Source of the DNA: Prasinococcaceae sp. CCMP 1430
Taxonomy: Eukaryota > Prasinodermophyta > Palmophyllophyceae > Prasinococcales > Prasinococcaceae
Length of the DNA: 40,572 nt
Direction: 5' to 3'
Assembly (NCBI GenBank): GCA_013416795.1
Contig: RQSC01000034.1
Location: 61,370 to 101,941 of the forward strand
Of the stretch, positions 18,508 through 27,338 are shown piece by piece. How positions within the stretch are numbered: the first letter of the stretch is position 1; the number at the start of each line of letters is the position of its first letter. The translations under genes were made by a program, and so were the position numbers. The notes beneath the pieces were generated by a model, which did not search any database, was not told where the DNA came from, and saw only the letters and a list, made by a program, of their open reading frames with translations.

Positions 18508-20187
18508 ATGCTCTCTTTGATTGATGTGCGTCTGCTCCACATCGGGTGCGGGGAGCGGCGGCGCGCGGCGCCAGGCTGGCGGGCCGCGGCCCTGCGCCCT
18601 CCCCCCCTCCGCCTCTGCGGCGGGGCCCTGCCCGCGGATCCAAACACCCACGCGGCCGGACGCTCGCCGCGCGCCGAGAGCGACAAGCGCCCCGCCATCA
18701 CAGTCGCGAAGCCAACGCCCGCCAAGCGCCGCCGCGGAGAGCAGGGCAGGGCCGCCGATCGCCGCGCCGCGGCGCGCAGGAGGAAGGGGGGGCAGCGCGA
18801 CGCCGACGCCGACGCCGACGCCGGCGACGAGGGCAGCGCCCCGCGCAAGAGGCTGCGCGCCAGGGACAAGAAGGAGCGCTACGGCGCCAACGGCAGCGCC
18901 CCCGCCGCCGGACGGCGCAGCCATTGTCCGCCCGAGCATGGGGCGGCGTTCAACAGCACCGGCGACGCTGCCGAATGCGAACCACCGCTCGCGGCCCCGT
19001 GGGCCGAGCCCGAGGATATGTACGGCCCGGGCTACCGCGCCGGTGGCGCCAGGAAGATGCCCCCGCCTTCCCCTCCGCGGCAGCCCCGCTCCTCCGGATC
19101 GGGGAGCGCGTACCACGATTACAACATGCTGCTCATGGGCTCGGACGAACTGAGGCGCCACCAGCAAAGGGCCCGCGAGCGCGAGCGCGAGGCGGGCAGC
19201 CGCGATCCCCCGGCGCAAAAGACGACTTCGAGCGACCGCCATCGAGTCAAGAGATCTGTCGCGTCGGCGGACGCGCACCCGGCCCGGGAGGAGGCGCCAC
19301 GCTCGATGCAGGCGTCAACGAGCGCGTCCCTCCGCGCCCGCGGTCGTGCTATGGACGACGGCGTCGCTACTCGCGAGGACGCCGAATTTGAAGCGCAGCC
19401 CATCAGCCCGACAGCCATCGCAGCGGACGGGATCACCCCCCACTCCACCGTGCGCGACGCTTCGAACGGAGCCGGGAGCGAAAGCAGCGTCAGCACAGAC
19501 GAGGAGCTTCGCCTCAGCGCGTACGTGAGCGGCCTGGAGCATGATATGGCCCAGCTGCGTCTGCGCTGCTCCACTCTGGAGCGCCAGGTGCAGCTCCAGA
19601 GCAAGCGCTTCGCGGAGCGCGAGGGCGAATTCGAGGCGCAAGCCACGTTGCTCGCGGGACAGCTTGAGGCGGCAGAGAGCGCGCTGCGCAAAATCATCCA
19701 GTGTCCCAGCGAGTACCTGTACTCGGGCTCATCAGCCCCGCCCTCGGAGGCAGGCTACTCGTCGCCGTGTGAAGACGTCGACGGACCTGGGCCACCGCCG
19801 CGCCACGACGAGCGCGCGAAGCGTCGCGATCACCATGTCGCCGACGCGCACGGCGAGTGTGCGCAGCGGGGCCCATCGAATGCGGTCCTCCCGCCGACGA
19901 GCAGGCTCTCTGGCGGCGGCTTGGTGCACGAGCCAATCTCCGACGAGGAGCTCGCGGCGGAGGCAGCGTGCTTGGCTATGCACATCGAGGAGGAGGCGCA
20001 CGCCGCCATCGATGCGACGAGCTCGCCGGCGGATGAGCATTTCGACCGTCCCCACAAGCGCGCCGACGGGAGGCAGGTGCTCGCCGAGCAGCTCCCACCG
20101 AACTGGCGTTACGACATAACTCGCGAGGACGCCAAGGACATCGCGGAGCCCACGAGGACGCGCGCAGCCCGCGGAGGCGCGCACTGA
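18508..20187 (+). CDS. Basic, coiled-coil protein, probably nuclear (unknown)
   Basis: The 559-aa frame starts at the ATG at 18508. The first 150 residues are Arg/Lys-rich with likely nuclear-localisation clusters (AKRRRG, RRKGG, RKRLRARDKKER) and a short Asp-Ala repeat. Residues about 330-395 form a coiled coil (LEHDMAQLRLRCSTLERQVQ and following). The C-terminus ends with an acidic helix (ISDEELAAEAACLAMHIEEE) and the segment LPPNWRYDITREDAKDI. Apart from these, the protein is disordered. No catalytic domain is recognised. The first 60 residues are Pro/Arg-rich, so a later start or an unseen exon is possible. Transcription factor or scaffold roles are both open. Confidence 0.65.
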   Translation: MLSLIDVRLLHIGCGERRRAAPGWRAAALRPPPLRLCGGALPADPNTHAAGRSPRAESDKRPAITVAKPTPAKRRRGEQGRAADRRAAARRRKGGQRDADADADAGDEGSAPRKRLRARDKKERYGANGSAPAAGRRSHCPPEHGAAFNSTGDAAECEPPLAAPWAEPEDMYGPGYRAGGARKMPPPSPPRQPRSSGSGSAYHDYNMLLMGSDELRRHQQRAREREREAGSRDPPAQKTTSSDRHRVKRSVASADAHPAREEAPRSMQASTSASLRARGRAMDDGVATREDAEFEAQPISPTAIAADGITPHSTVRDASNGAGSESSVSTDEELRLSAYVSGLEHDMAQLRLRCSTLERQVQLQSKRFAEREGEFEAQATLLAGQLEAAESALRKIIQCPSEYLYSGSSAPPSEAGYSSPCEDVDGPGPPPRHDERAKRRDHHVADAHGECAQRGPSNAVLPPTSRLSGGGLVHEPISDEELAAEAACLAMHIEEEAHAAIDATSSPADEHFDRPHKRADGRQVLAEQLPPNWRYDITREDAKDIAEPTRTRAARGGAH

Positions 20188-20531
20188 TGCAGCCTGTTGC
20201 CACAAGAAGGCGAGTGCGGCCGTGCCGCAGCAAGGATGCCCGGGCGCGAGCGCAATGTGCGGCGTACAGGGGGCGCGCGCGCGGGCGCGCGCGCAGGCGC
20301 GCGGACGCTCGCGCATGCTGCGCCCGGCTCCACAGCGACAGCGAAAGCGAGTCGGTGACCTATGAACGAGCGCGCACGTGATAACGGCAGGCTCGTGGCC
20401 TGCACCTCCGCACGTGCGACGACCCCGGGGGGCCCGGGGAGTACTACCGCCGGCTGGCCGGCGCGAACAAAGTTTGTCTGTAAGACGCTCGCTCGCTCGG
20501 TGGAACACACGGCCGGGCGAAGTTACTGTGA
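20188..20531. other. Intergenic stretch
   Basis: This is a GC-rich 344-nt spacer. The frame that is open across it on the + strand is Arg/Ala/Pro-rich with no domain; I see no gene here. Confidence 0.5.
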
Positions 20532-20730
20532 CTATCGCACCTGCGTGGGCGCGCCCTCGTCGCTGAGGTCTGCCGGCACGAAGCCGCTGACGGCCTCGCG
20601 CGGCACCGACGTGAACGCGAGCGAGAGGCCGAACAGCCCAGCGAGGAAAATCCACGCCGTGACGGTCGCGACGGGGCCGAGGGTGTCGCCCTCGGCAGTT
20701 GAGAAGCCGGGCTTCACCTCATCGGGGGCG
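20532..20730 (-). CDS. Possible terminal exon of a small membrane protein
   Basis: Reading from a plausible acceptor (caccgcag, at 20731-20732 on this strand) gives 66 codons to TAG: PDEVKPGFSTAEGDTLG, one membrane helix (TVTAWIFLAGLFGLSLAF), then SVPREAVSGFVPADLSDEG. The amino-acid mix and the single well-formed helix look coding, unlike surrounding frames. The exon starts in phase 2 and needs an upstream exon I could not identify between 20740 and 21180. A small single-span organelle or complex subunit is possible; no family is recognised. Confidence 0.35.
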
Positions 20731-21177
20731 CTGCGGTGCGCAGGGGCGTGCACACGGCCGCGCGCGCGGTGCGGCCCAGCCACGGAGCAGCTCGCGTCAG
20801 CGCGGCGCACGGGCGCTTCCGCCGAGCGGCGCCATGAGCCCTGCTCGACACCTGCGCTGTACTCACCTCTTTCCCCGCCTCGCGCACCACCACCCCCTTC
20901 CCTACCCCTCCCAGGCACCCCTCAAACCCCCGCCCGCCCGCCACGCGGCGCGGCGCCGCGCCACACCAGCGCGTCCGCCGATCAATCAAAACCAGACAGA
21001 CGCGCTGCGGCGGGGCGCTCGCAAACCGCAAAACCTCGCGCGTGTCAGCCCGGAGGGGAGGGGGGCATATCAGTCACGGTCACGGTATATGCTGGCTGGC
21101 TGGAGCCGTTGTGCTGTTCGGCTTGCTGGTGCCGGTGGGGGGCCCGTCCGGCCCGCGCACGCGAACGCACACGACAA

Positions 21178-21227
<50 letters not shown>

Positions 21228-21578
21228 GTGCGCCGGGTGTGAAGTGTTTTCCCCGAAGAGGCAGGTGGGATCGATGTGCTTTGCTCGGTGCGCGCGGGCC
21301 GCGCGGCGCTCGTCGATGCGCTCGGCTCGCAGTGGAGGACGCCGCCACACGGCGCGCGGGCGCGGCACCGGCCCTTGGGCAGGGGCAAGGAAGAGGAGGG
21401 AGGGGGAGGGGAATGGTGAGAGGCGCGCGACGCGCGCGCGCACGCGCACACAGCCACGCGCGCGACGCGCCTTGGGAGGTCTTCCCGCGCACGCAGAGGT
21501 GGGGGCTTCGGGAGCGCGCTCGCGCGGGCTGCTGACGCGGCGCCCGCCACGACGGGCGCGCGCGCCGCGCGCACGCAG
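20731..21578. other. Low-confidence spacer upstream of the ChaC exon
   Basis: This stretch holds the T46 tract and G/C-rich low-complexity DNA. It should contain the ChaC first exon; the ATG at 21413, directly followed by GTGAG, is one candidate. It may also hold an upstream exon of the minus-strand gene ending at 20532. No other coding sequence is supported. Confidence 0.4.
21180..21225. repeat. 46-nt thymine homopolymer
   Basis: Forty-six T residues lie in DNA of very high GC content. On the minus strand this reads as poly(A). No target-site duplication or transposon ORF was seen beside it. Confidence 0.9.
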
Positions 21579-22338
21579 CCCACCGCCGTGTTTGGCTACG
21601 GCAGCGTCGTGTGGAAGTTCCCGTACCCCCACAGCAAGCAATGGGCGCCCGTGTGCGTGCGCGGGTACGAGCGCGTGTTCTACCAGGGCAGCACCGACCA
21701 TCGGGGCACACCCGAGGCGCCGGGTCGCACTGTCACGCTCGTGCCGCAGGAGGGGGGCGTGGTGTGGGGCGCGTGCTTCCTCATCGACGGACCCGAGGAG
21801 GCAGCGGTGCTCGCAGAAATGGAGGTCAGCCGCGCGCCGCGCCTCTGGCGCCACGCGCAGCGGCGGGCGCGTGCGCGACCACGCTCTCAGGAGCGCGCGC
21901 GCACACGTGCGGACGCGGGCATGCCATCGTGTGCGCACGCGCGGGCGCTCGAACGCGCGCTCACTCGCTCGATCGCACTCGCACACTGTGCATGCACCCG
22001 CGCGTCTGTGCTCGCAGGTTCGTGAGAAGCAATATGACGTGCGCGAGCGCCTGGCTGTGTACGACGCCAGCGGCCAGTGCGTCGTCGAGAGCGCGCTCTG
22101 CTACATCGGCACGCCCGAGTGTGACAACTGGCTGGGCCCGCCAGAGGGCGGCGTGGACGAGCTCGCGCAGCAGATCGCTGTCGCAGTGGGCCCCAGTGGC
22201 CCCAACGACGAGTACCTGTTCAACCTGGCGCACGCCATGCGCGAGTACGGCGTCCAAGATGACTCGCTGTTCGAGCTCGAACGCAAGGTGAAGGAGGTGC
22301 AGGCGGCGCTCAGGGACACCGCCGGGGCGGCGTCGTGA
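21579..22338 (+). CDS. CHAC2: ChaC2-like gamma-glutamylcyclotransferase (start exon unresolved)
   Basis: ChaC enzymes cleave glutathione to 5-oxoproline and Cys-Gly in the cytosol. Exon 21579-21824 encodes TAVFGYGSVVWKFPYP, the gamma-glutamyl binding motif YGS, and the hallmark YQGSTDHRGTPEAPGR, then GACFLIDGPEE. Exon 22018-22338 continues VREKQYDVRERLAVYD, CYIGTPECDNWLGPP, VGPSGPNDEYLFNLA and a final charged helix. The two exons give 188 residues, close to the length of animal ChaC2 (about 180). The homology begins two or three residues after the usual Met, so only a tiny first exon or start is missing. One possibility is the ATG at 21413 followed directly by a GTGAG donor, spliced to the acceptor ending at 21578. 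Confidence 0.85.
21825..22017 (+). other. Spliceosomal intron, phase 0 (193 nt)
   Basis: The donor is GTCAGC at 21825 and the acceptor is TGCTCGCAG ending at 22017. Joining LAEME to VREKQY restores the continuous ChaC fold, and the frames agree exactly. Confidence 0.85.
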
Positions 22339-22470
22339 GCGCCGCAGCACGTGCGCGACCCTCTTTGGCGCGGCTATGCCCCCGTGCAGGCTCGCGCGCG
22401 TGCAGGCGGACGCGGCGGGCCCCCCCGCGCGCTGCGCCATTCCCCGTGTACGATAGTACTACCGTAATGA

Positions 22471-22536
22471 CTAGAGCTAGCTAGAGCTACTGAGGAGAGA
22501 GGGCGCCAGAATGACTCTCTAGCTACTGTAGCTAGG
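22471..22536. repeat. CTAG-rich imperfect inverted repeat
   Basis: The segment starts actagagctagctagagcta and ends tctctagctactgtagctag. The halves form an imperfect inverted repeat, with GAGAG/CTCTC arms around a GGCGCC centre, and share a direct copy of agctactg. It begins about 130 nt after the ChaC stop. Confidence 0.55.
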
Positions 22537-22963
22537 GGCGGGCGTCAGTCGCGTACGCGCGCGTGCGTGGGTGGGCGGGTGGGGGGTGCAAAGGCGGTCG
22601 CGCGGAGCTGGCTGGCTTGCTAAGGGAGAGAGTGCCAAGGCCAAGGCTGGCTGCCCAGAGACTCGAGGCGGCGCCGGGGAAGGGGGGGCAGTTGACATGG
22701 CGGATTTGATTAACGCTTCAATTTACACACGGGAGACTATGGCTCACAACGCCGCGCCGCGGGGCGCGGGCGCGGAGCAATCAGGCAGGAAAAGGAAATT
22801 TCAAACGGGTTTAAAAACGCGCGCGCACGCGCTCGCGCGCTCGCACCCGCAGGTTCCCCAGCGCCGCGGCGGCCGCCGCGCCACTGCCGCTGCTGCGCGC
22901 GCGCATGTGTGGGAGAGGGAGGCACCGGCGAGGGTCAGTGGATAGGAAAAGAGAGAGGCGGCC
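22537..22963 (+). promoter_or_regulatory. Upstream region of the gene at 22964
   Basis: This 427-nt region contains an A/T-richer patch (about 22780-22815, including tttcaaacgggtttaaaaac) about 150 nt before the ATG, which could hold the core promoter. No coding sequence is evident. Confidence 0.35.
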
Positions 22964-24388
22964 ATGCCCATCCGCGGGGCGCCGCGGCGCGTGAGCGCCA
23001 TGGACGGCGTTGGCGTGGGCGCGCAGATGGGCTCCAAGGGCAAGACGGGCGCCGGAGGGGTGTACTACGCCGACGTGGTGACGGGCGCCGCAGCGAAGCG
23101 CAGCAAGCGCCCCGCGTCAACCCGCCCTCTCGCGCGCCCAGCGTGGGACAGCGCAAGCAGTGACCTCGCGTCGATGCGCCGCACGCCCGAGGAGAGTCGC
23201 AGGGTGGCCGCATCGCGCGCCAAGGCGACCCGTGCGTGCACGGCAGGGAGGAGGTCCGCGGCCGCCATCGCGATCGCACAGGGAAGGGCCAAGGGCGCCG
23301 CAGAGGATGCCGCGGCGGGCGCCGCGGCGCTCTCCGGCGACACTGATTGGGCAGAACTCGCGGTGGGTGCAGGCGCGCGCCGGCCGGGCGGCGCGGGCGC
23401 TGCTGGGAGCGAGGGCGAGGGTGGCGCACAGGAGGTCCCAGGCGCACGCGCCGCACGCGCCGCCGAAGGCGTGGGGCCAGGAGCGGCGACGCGACAAGGC
23501 AGTTGGTTCGACTTTGAGTCTGCGGACGTGCCGCTGGTGGATCCAACGCAAGGCATCAAGCAGGAGGAGGAGACTGAGGAGCCGCTCCAATATGAGGGCC
23601 CGGGCTCGCCCTGGTTCGGCGGGGGTGGGACACCCGACACAGCGCAGGCTGCAGCGGAGGATGCCATGGGGGTTGCCGCCCTCGCTCGTGACGTCGCCAG
23701 GCGCGTGCACGCCCGTGATGCGCTGGTTGTCGCTCACCAGTTGCGCGAAGAGGTCGGCGCGATGCGCGCCCAGCTCGCCGCGGTGCGCGACGAAAACGAG
23801 CAGCTGCGGCGGGCATTCGGCGAGTACCGCGACCATTCATCGGCAATGGTGGCGGCGTTGCAGAAGCACCTCACAGCGATGGTCGCCGCGCAGCATAGCC
23901 ACGGCGCTGAGCGGCCGCCGCTCCCGAGCGCGCTCACGCCCGCGGCTGAGCGTCTGCGCGATGAGGTCGATAGGCGTTTCGCGCTGCTCGCTGAGTCCTC
24001 TTCCGACGACGGCGATGGCATCGCAAGCGACAGCGACGGCGACTTTGAACTAGAAGAAGGCGCGGCAGAGCAGGAACCTGCTGCCACCATGCACGCGCGT
24101 ATCGGCGTGGAAGACCTTGCGGAGGCCTCTGTGCTCGGCGTTGAAGCGGACGGGCTGATGGCCGAGGAATCGTCGCTGCCACACTTCTCGTCCGCCATTA
24201 GCAGCTGGAGTGTGCGGGAGCCCGCGGACGCGCGCCCGCGCGCCCCGCCGCCGTTCCTGCTGGGCAAGTCTGGGCGGCCGACTCCCGTGGGCATACCCCT
24301 GGCGAACTCTGCTGAGAATGGAGCGAGGGCGGGCACTGTGTCGCTCCTTCGTGAGCTCGATATGGCCAGCCTCGAGCGAAGCAGGTAG
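22964..24388 (+). CDS. Coiled-coil protein, unknown (474 aa)
   Basis: It starts at the ATG at 22964 (MPIRGAPRRVSAM). Residues 40-160 are basic and Ala-rich (PEESRRVAASRAKATRA, GRRSAAAIAIAQGRAKG). A conserved-looking acidic stretch follows: WFDFESADVPLVDP and IKQEEE at 198, the latter fitting a SUMO acceptor consensus. Residues about 243-307 form a coiled coil (VVAHQLREEVGAMRAQLAAV). An acidic Ser/Asp segment (SSSDDGDGIASDSDGDFELE) precedes a C-terminal region with PFLLGKSGRPTPVGIPLANS. The pattern suggests a nuclear or scaffold protein. No family is recognised. Codon use and residue balance support real coding throughout. Confidence 0.7.
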   Translation: MPIRGAPRRVSAMDGVGVGAQMGSKGKTGAGGVYYADVVTGAAAKRSKRPASTRPLARPAWDSASSDLASMRRTPEESRRVAASRAKATRACTAGRRSAAAIAIAQGRAKGAAEDAAAGAAALSGDTDWAELAVGAGARRPGGAGAAGSEGEGGAQEVPGARAARAAEGVGPGAATRQGSWFDFESADVPLVDPTQGIKQEEETEEPLQYEGPGSPWFGGGGTPDTAQAAAEDAMGVAALARDVARRVHARDALVVAHQLREEVGAMRAQLAAVRDENEQLRRAFGEYRDHSSAMVAALQKHLTAMVAAQHSHGAERPPLPSALTPAAERLRDEVDRRFALLAESSSDDGDGIASDSDGDFELEEGAAEQEPAATMHARIGVEDLAEASVLGVEADGLMAEESSLPHFSSAISSWSVREPADARPRAPPPFLLGKSGRPTPVGIPLANSAENGARAGTVSLLRELDMASLERSR

Positions 24389-24603
24389 AGGGAGCAGCGC
24401 TCTCCAATCTCCAAGACACTCAAACGCAACACCGACACTTGCACACGCGCGCGCGCAAACAATCTCACACACATAAATCCGGCTTTGCGAGCAGTGGCAT
24501 TGCGCGTCGTGTAGGCGCAGAGGAGCCGACTCGCCTGACATCCATAGTTACGCACGTGGCGCCGCTCCCTGGCGGTCCTTCGCGCACGCGCCAACGCTCG
24601 TCG

Positions 24604-26847
24604 CTATGGTGCCGGGGGCGGTGGGACGGGCGTCCCAGCGGCGGTGGCCGCGCCAGCGCCCGCGCCGGCTGCCGTCTTGGTTTTAGCTTTCGCCCCCGAT
24701 GCCTTTGAAGCTCGCGGCTTCTTTGGCGCGGCAGCCTTCGTCGCGCCAGCCGCTTTGGGCGTCTTCACGCCGCTTTTGGCCCTCGAACCTCCGCTCTTTG
24801 CACCGGCGGCGGCGCCCGCCTTGGCGCCACCCTTGGCGCCGCCTGCCCCCGCCGCAGCTTTGGTCTTCTTTTGAGCTGGCTCCTTCGTTGAGGCCTTCGA
24901 TGGCGCCTTGCGTTTCTTTGCCGCAGCACCTTTGGAAGCAGCACGTACCTCCGGCTGCTTCGGCGCGTCGTCCATGAGGCCGGAGAATAGGCCGAAGTCC
25001 CCCAAATGGTCGCCAACTTCGTTGATGGTTGAGTCGATGCCGCCGCTGAAGAAGTCGTCACCACCGCCGCCACCGCCGCCGCCGAAGAGGTCGAGCATGG
25101 CTGCATCGGGCATCTCAAGATTGTACAGCGGGGCGCCGCCGTCGAAGCCACCGGCGGCGGCTGCTGGGGCAGGCGCGTCAGGAATGGCGCCCGGGATCTC
25201 GAATTGGCTCACGGGATCGTGTCGTCGTGCGGCCGCGCCCGCGGCTGCGGTCGAAGGCGGCACGCCCGCGGCGGCCGCCTTCGCCTTCGCCTCAGACCGC
25301 TTCGCAGCGAGCCGCTGCTCCAGCTTCTTCTTCTTGTCGCGCAATGAGGCCGCGCTGGTGCCCGGGGCTACAGCAAGGTATGCCTTGAGCTTGGCGATCG
25401 TGACCGCGCGGCTGCCCGACGTGTTGGTCACCGCCCCTGCAAGCCCCGCCGCATCCAGCGCCACCTTCCCCCACGCCAGCTTACTGCTGTGCTTGTGGAC
25501 GCCGCGCTGCTGGGCCAGCAAGGACGCGCACGAGGCCACGCGGCCAACCACCGAGGTAAGCGTATCCACAAGCATGTCTGTCGCGCTGCCATGCGCACCG
25601 GATGCCCCGTAGTACAAAGCCAGCCGCGCTGCGGCGAGACGGGGAACGTGTCGGGCCTGCAGAGCGCGCGGGCCATCCGCAAGCGGCCCCTGCAGCGCCC
25701 GCGCGCCCGCCTGTCGTTGCGCCGCGTCTGCACTCGACAGCTTGCCAACGGAGCCCTTGCCGGCCCGCTTGCGGCTCTCGGCGGCGAGCGTCTCGATCTG
25801 CGCCTCCAGGTCGTGCACCTCAGACGCCTTGGCGATACTCTCCGCTATGATGTTGTCGTGCTTCTGTCTGCTGCCTCCGATCCCCGCGGCGGCCGCCGCG
25901 GCCGCCGCCGCTGCAGCCTTTGTGCTCCCCCTGCGCGGCAGCGACGCCTGCGCGCTCATGCTGCCCATGAGGCACTGCGCCATGGGCGCTGGCGCCCTCT
26001 GCAGTGACTGCGAGGCGTCCGGCCGCGTCGCCGGCGGCGGCGGCACGGGCCACGCGCCGTCCGGGATCCAGTTGGCCACGTCGCGCATTGCGACGTGCTC
26101 GAGCGAGATCGGCGCAGCGTTGCGCGCGCTCACGCCCTTCCCCAGCGCGCCCATCGCCACAGTCGCGGCGCGCATCGCCGCGCCCATTGATTGCGGCGTG
26201 CGCTGCGGCGCGGTGCGCTCCTCGAGCGGCCTCTCTCGCTCGGCGGCCCGATCCAGCAGGAAGACCCTCCGCGACTCGGCCGTGCGCTCAGCCCACAGCT
26301 CTGCCAGCCTATCTCCCCCCGCCGCGTCTGAGTGCACCCTCTCCTGCGCCCTCGCCCTCGCCTGGGTGGCCGCCTCTCCCGCCCGCGCCGCCGCATGCGC
26401 CTGCAGCACGGCCCCCTGCATCTCCGGCGCCTTCTCGAGCGCGTGGATCAGCTTGGAGCCCTTAGTGACCACGGTGAGTGCGTACTTCACCACCAGGCTC
26501 TTGGGCTCGTTGTACGTCTGGCAGTTGCGCAGCAGCAGCAGCAGGTCAGCGTGAAAGTCGCGCTGCGTGTGATAGCACCCCTCCTGCAGCTTGCGGAACA
26601 TGGTGCCGAGGTCCATGGGTGCCCTGATGACCTCGTAGTACGTCGGGGCGTCTTCGACCCGCACCGGCTGCTGGAACGCGGCCGCGACGGGCCCCATCGT
26701 GGTGAGCGCAGCGAGGATGCGCTCGAGCGCGTCCTTGAGGACGGGGCCGCGCAGCACGCCCTCGCCAACGAGCTCGAGCGGGCTGTCCTTGCGCTTGGCG
26801 GCCGCGCTGCCATCGCCGCCTTCCGCGGCGGGCTTCGCGTCCGCCAT
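24604..26847 (-). CDS. Bromodomain plus histone-fold protein (Spt7-like) with H1-like tail
   Basis: The protein is 747 aa from the Met at 26847, but the frame continues in-phase to the gap at 26934, so more N-terminus may exist. Residues about 36-135 are a bromodomain: helix Z, DAPTYYEVIRAPMDLGTMF in the ZA loop, and the acetyl-lysine Asn in CQTYNEP near residue 113. Residues about 406-472 (ATDMLVDTLTSVVGRVASCA, then SSKLAWGKVALDAAGL) fit a bromodomain-associated histone fold. That pairing is typical of the SAGA subunit Spt7. A poly-Ala run, an acidic Gly-rich patch and a Lys/Ala/Pro tail like histone H1 (KKRKAPSKASTKE, PKAAGATKAAAPKK) follow. The bromodomain is firm, the histone fold likely, and the SAGA assignment inferred. 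Confidence 0.8.
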   Translation of the reverse strand: MADAKPAAEGGDGSAAAKRKDSPLELVGEGVLRGPVLKDALERILAALTTMGPVAAAFQQPVRVEDAPTYYEVIRAPMDLGTMFRKLQEGCYHTQRDFHADLLLLLRNCQTYNEPKSLVVKYALTVVTKGSKLIHALEKAPEMQGAVLQAHAAARAGEAATQARARAQERVHSDAAGGDRLAELWAERTAESRRVFLLDRAAERERPLEERTAPQRTPQSMGAAMRAATVAMGALGKGVSARNAAPISLEHVAMRDVANWIPDGAWPVPPPPATRPDASQSLQRAPAPMAQCLMGSMSAQASLPRRGSTKAAAAAAAAAAAGIGGSRQKHDNIIAESIAKASEVHDLEAQIETLAAESRKRAGKGSVGKLSSADAAQRQAGARALQGPLADGPRALQARHVPRLAAARLALYYGASGAHGSATDMLVDTLTSVVGRVASCASLLAQQRGVHKHSSKLAWGKVALDAAGLAGAVTNTSGSRAVTIAKLKAYLAVAPGTSAASLRDKKKKLEQRLAAKRSEAKAKAAAAGVPPSTAAAGAAARRHDPVSQFEIPGAIPDAPAPAAAAGGFDGGAPLYNLEMPDAAMLDLFGGGGGGGGDDFFSGGIDSTINEVGDHLGDFGLFSGLMDDAPKQPEVRAASKGAAAKKRKAPSKASTKEPAQKKTKAAAGAGGAKGGAKAGAAAGAKSGGSRAKSGVKTPKAAGATKAAAPKKPRASKASGAKAKTKTAAGAGAGAATAAGTPVPPPPAP

Positions 26848-27089
26848 CGGGGCGTCGCTTCCACCCTCGGCCGTCGCACCCTGCGGCTGCGCGCCGGGCG
26901 GCGCGGGCGCGCCGCCCGCAGCGGCAACACCCGNTGCCCGCCGAAGCAGCGACCGCACTCGAGTGGGTCTCTCTGCAGACGCACGTCGTCGTGCCGCGCG
27001 CCGAGAGGCGCGCAATTGGCAGTTTTGCTGTAACGCGGGTCACATCCCGTACGGGTTTTAGCATACGCAGACGCATGGCCGCCGAGCCA

Positions 27090-27338
27090 TCACCCGCCGC
27101 CTGGATGGGCGGCTGGTGGCGGCACGAGCCCACTCTTGGCCGCTGCCGCACGTGCAGCCTGGCGTGCGGTGCGCGCGACGAAGCCGTTGAAGTTTAGGCG
27201 CAGCAGCAGCTGGCGCAGCGAGGGCGCTCGCGAAGATCCTGAGAGCTTAGATCCATGCAGGATCATGAAGAGCTGAGAGCTCGAACGGTCGAACTGCTCC
27301 GTCAGCGTCTCTACCGCGCTTGTGTCGCACATGACGTT
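27090..27338 (-). CDS. Apparent terminal exon of a gamma-tubulin complex protein
   Basis: From an acceptor-like GGCGACGCAG (AG at 27339-27340 on this strand) the frame gives 82 residues to TGA. AVETLTEQFDRSSSQLFMIL is followed by a short Ser-rich loop, then LRQLLLRLNFNGF. The family (GCP2-GCP6, Spc97/98) typically ends with a helix containing a QF-D segment, a loop and an L..RLDFN-type motif, so this matches its last 50 residues. The remaining family sequence (over 400 residues) is not visible upstream, where there is only simple DNA and a gap N at 27877. The other exons are either beyond the gap or lost, making this a fragment or pseudogene. An ATG at 27332 could alternatively start an 80-aa protein. 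Confidence 0.4.
   Translation of the reverse strand, partial: NVMCDTSAVETLTEQFDRSSSQLFMILHGSKLSGSSRAPSLRQLLLRLNFNGFVARTARQAARAAAAKSGLVPPPAAHPGGG

Noticed and set aside
20362-21570. Long + strand frame running into the ChaC second exon
   Set aside because: It is open by composition only and includes poly-Phe from the T46 tract; only the part after 22018 is homologous to ChaC.
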